A stretch of DNA of 7,812 nt, taken from contig CAYVIZ010000046.1 of NCBI GenBank assembly GCA_964451715.1, forward strand, positions 1-7,812. The letters run 5' to 3'. Of the stretch, positions 6,875 to 7,812 are shown piece by piece. This stretch comes from Tiamatella sp964451715. Lineage in GTDB: Archaea > Thermoproteota > Thermoprotei_A > Sulfolobales > Acidilobaceae. A model generated the notes under the pieces. It saw only the letters and a list, made by a program, of their open reading frames with translations, searched no databases and was not told where the DNA came from. Position numbers and translations under genes: made by a program. Position 1 is the first letter of the stretch, and the number at the start of each line of letters is the position of its first letter.

Positions 6875-7812
6875 GCGCACCCACAGCTACATGCCCCCTC
6901 ATCGGAGGCGGTGTCTTCTATATACTTGGAGAAAACATCCCTCCAAGAGGGAGGCACCATATCAACGTCAACCACACGGTAGCCGAGGGATTCTAGGAGA
7001 CCACGTATATAGTCGAGATCGCCGAGCGGGTTGGAGGTATAAAACTCCAAGACGCCATGCTGGACGCGGAGGCTACCCACTCTGACGCTACTCCTAGAAT
7101 ACACGCCGTCCTCCACAGACCCTATATCGCTATCCTTCACCGGGGGGTCAACGTAGACTCTGAGCCTCTTTCCCAAGCCCAGCATCTCCCTCAGCTCTCT
7201 AGGTCTCTTATCCGCCATCTTAACACCCTTATAGAGTATTACGACCCTATCGGAGAGCTCCATAACCTCGTCTATATAATGGGAGGACAGTATGATGGTT
7301 CTCCCCTCACCCGCGAGCCGCCTAATTATAGACTTGAGCCCCTCCGCGGCGAAGACGTCGAGCCCCGTCGTGGGCTCATCCAATACAAGCACGGGAGGAT
7401 CATGGATGAGAGCCGCGGCGAGATCAACCCTTCTCTTAAGCCCCTTAGACAGGCTGGCATAGCTGGACGCCGAATAGCCGGACAGGCCGAGCTCCCCGAT
7501 AAGCCTGCTAGCCCTCCGGTAAGCCTCACCCCTACCCATACCATAGAGCCTGGCCGTGAAGGCGAGGTTATCCATCACACTAAGCTCGGGGAACATGCTA
7601 GGCAGCTCCGGCATAACGCCGACAAGCATCCTCACACGCCGGCTCTCCCTATACGCGTCCAGACCCATAACGGTGACACGGCCGCCCGTAGGCCTCAAGA
7701 CGCCGGCTATAGCCCTGAGAGTAGTAGTCTTCCCCGCACCGTTAGGGCCGAGCAGCCCGAGAACCTCCCCTCCACCAACGGTGAAGGAGACATTCTTCAA
7801 GGCAAGCCTCCT
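6871..7812 (-). CDS. ABC-2 type transporter ATP-binding protein, N-terminus beyond the right edge
   Basis: Open to the window edge. The visible frame reads RRLALKNVSFTVGGGEVLGL; TTG at 7800 with AGGAGG six bases before it could be a start. However, conserved family residues (ALKNVSF) continue upstream of it, and the A-loop region would be missing, so the true start probably lies off the window. Numbered from that TTG: Walker A GPNGAGKT 18-25; the Q-loop position is Glu65 (VMPELP), not Gln, as often seen in ABC-2 ATPases; signature LSKGLKRR 117-124; Walker B VLVLDEP 137-143; D-loop GLD 146-148; H-loop His174. An accessory C-terminal domain (about 210-298) follows, as in ABC-2/DrrA-type ATPases, ending in an ACSCGCA tail with Cys304, 306 and 308. 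It should energise the permease encoded immediately downstream (ATGA overlap). Confidence 0.88.
   Translation of the reverse strand, partial: RRLALKNVSFTVGGGEVLGLLGPNGAGKTTTLRAIAGVLRPTGGRVTVMGLDAYRESRRVRMLVGVMPELPSMFPELSVMDNLAFTARLYGMGRGEAYRRASRLIGELGLSGYSASSYASLSKGLKRRVDLAAALIHDPPVLVLDEPTTGLDVFAAEGLKSIIRRLAGEGRTIILSSHYIDEVMELSDRVVILYKGVKMADKRPRELREMLGLGKRLRVYVDPPVKDSDIGSVEDGVYSRSSVRVGSLRVQHGVLEFYTSNPLGDLDYIRGLLESLGYRVVDVDMVPPSWRDVFSKYIEDTASDEGACSCGCA

Noticed and set aside
1..7812. CRISPR arrays, tRNA/rRNA genes, insertion sequences, toxin-antitoxin pairs
   Set aside because: I looked for spaced direct repeats, tRNA-like T-loop sequences (GGTTCGAATCC type), transposase motifs and terminal repeats, and saw none.

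Overview
The window reads as an archaeal genome fragment, most likely from a hyperthermophilic crenarchaeon (Thermoproteota, Desulfurococcales-like). The support is codon use rich in AGG/AGA/ATA, frequent GTG starts, purine-rich Shine-Dalgarno sites of the GGAGGTG type, archaeal TATA-like boxes (TTTATA, TTTATTAA), and an extracellular binding protein with an N-terminal membrane anchor followed by a Thr/Gly-rich stalk. The genus assignment is inference. The sequence contains a run of exactly 100 N (2508-2607), the usual placeholder for a scaffold gap of unknown length.

Left part (1-4865, minus strand): an Opp/Dpp-type ABC importer operon in the order binding protein (dppA-like, 4865 to the gap), permease dppB (gap to 1563), permease dppC (1543-356) and ATPase dppD (359 to the left edge, partial). 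A single reading frame appears to run through the N block and join dppA to dppB. This is an artefact: the two sides are clearly different proteins, and both are cut by the gap. The binding protein is unusual because a segment resembling the extreme C-terminal part of family-5 solute-binding proteins lies near its N-terminus, ahead of the normal N-terminal domain.

Middle (4866-6127, plus strand): a divergent, AT-rich promoter region, then three small plus-strand genes of unknown function: 186 aa, 94 aa, and a 53-aa acidic protein with six cysteines. A TATA-like box precedes the 94-aa gene, which probably forms a two-gene unit with the 53-aa gene.

Right part (6143-7812, minus strand, convergent with the middle genes): a two-gene ABC-2 export-type system, an ATPase running off the right edge and a six-helix ABC-2 permease overlapping it by about 4 bases. 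The ATPase ends in a CxCxC tail.

Nothing here amounts to a clearly new system. The points most worth pursuing are the displaced C-lobe module in the binding protein, and the two cysteine-rich products (53-aa protein and ATPase tail) encoded end to end by convergent genes. No stretch over 300 bases lacks a gene; the longest intergenic part is the divergent region 4866-5032.
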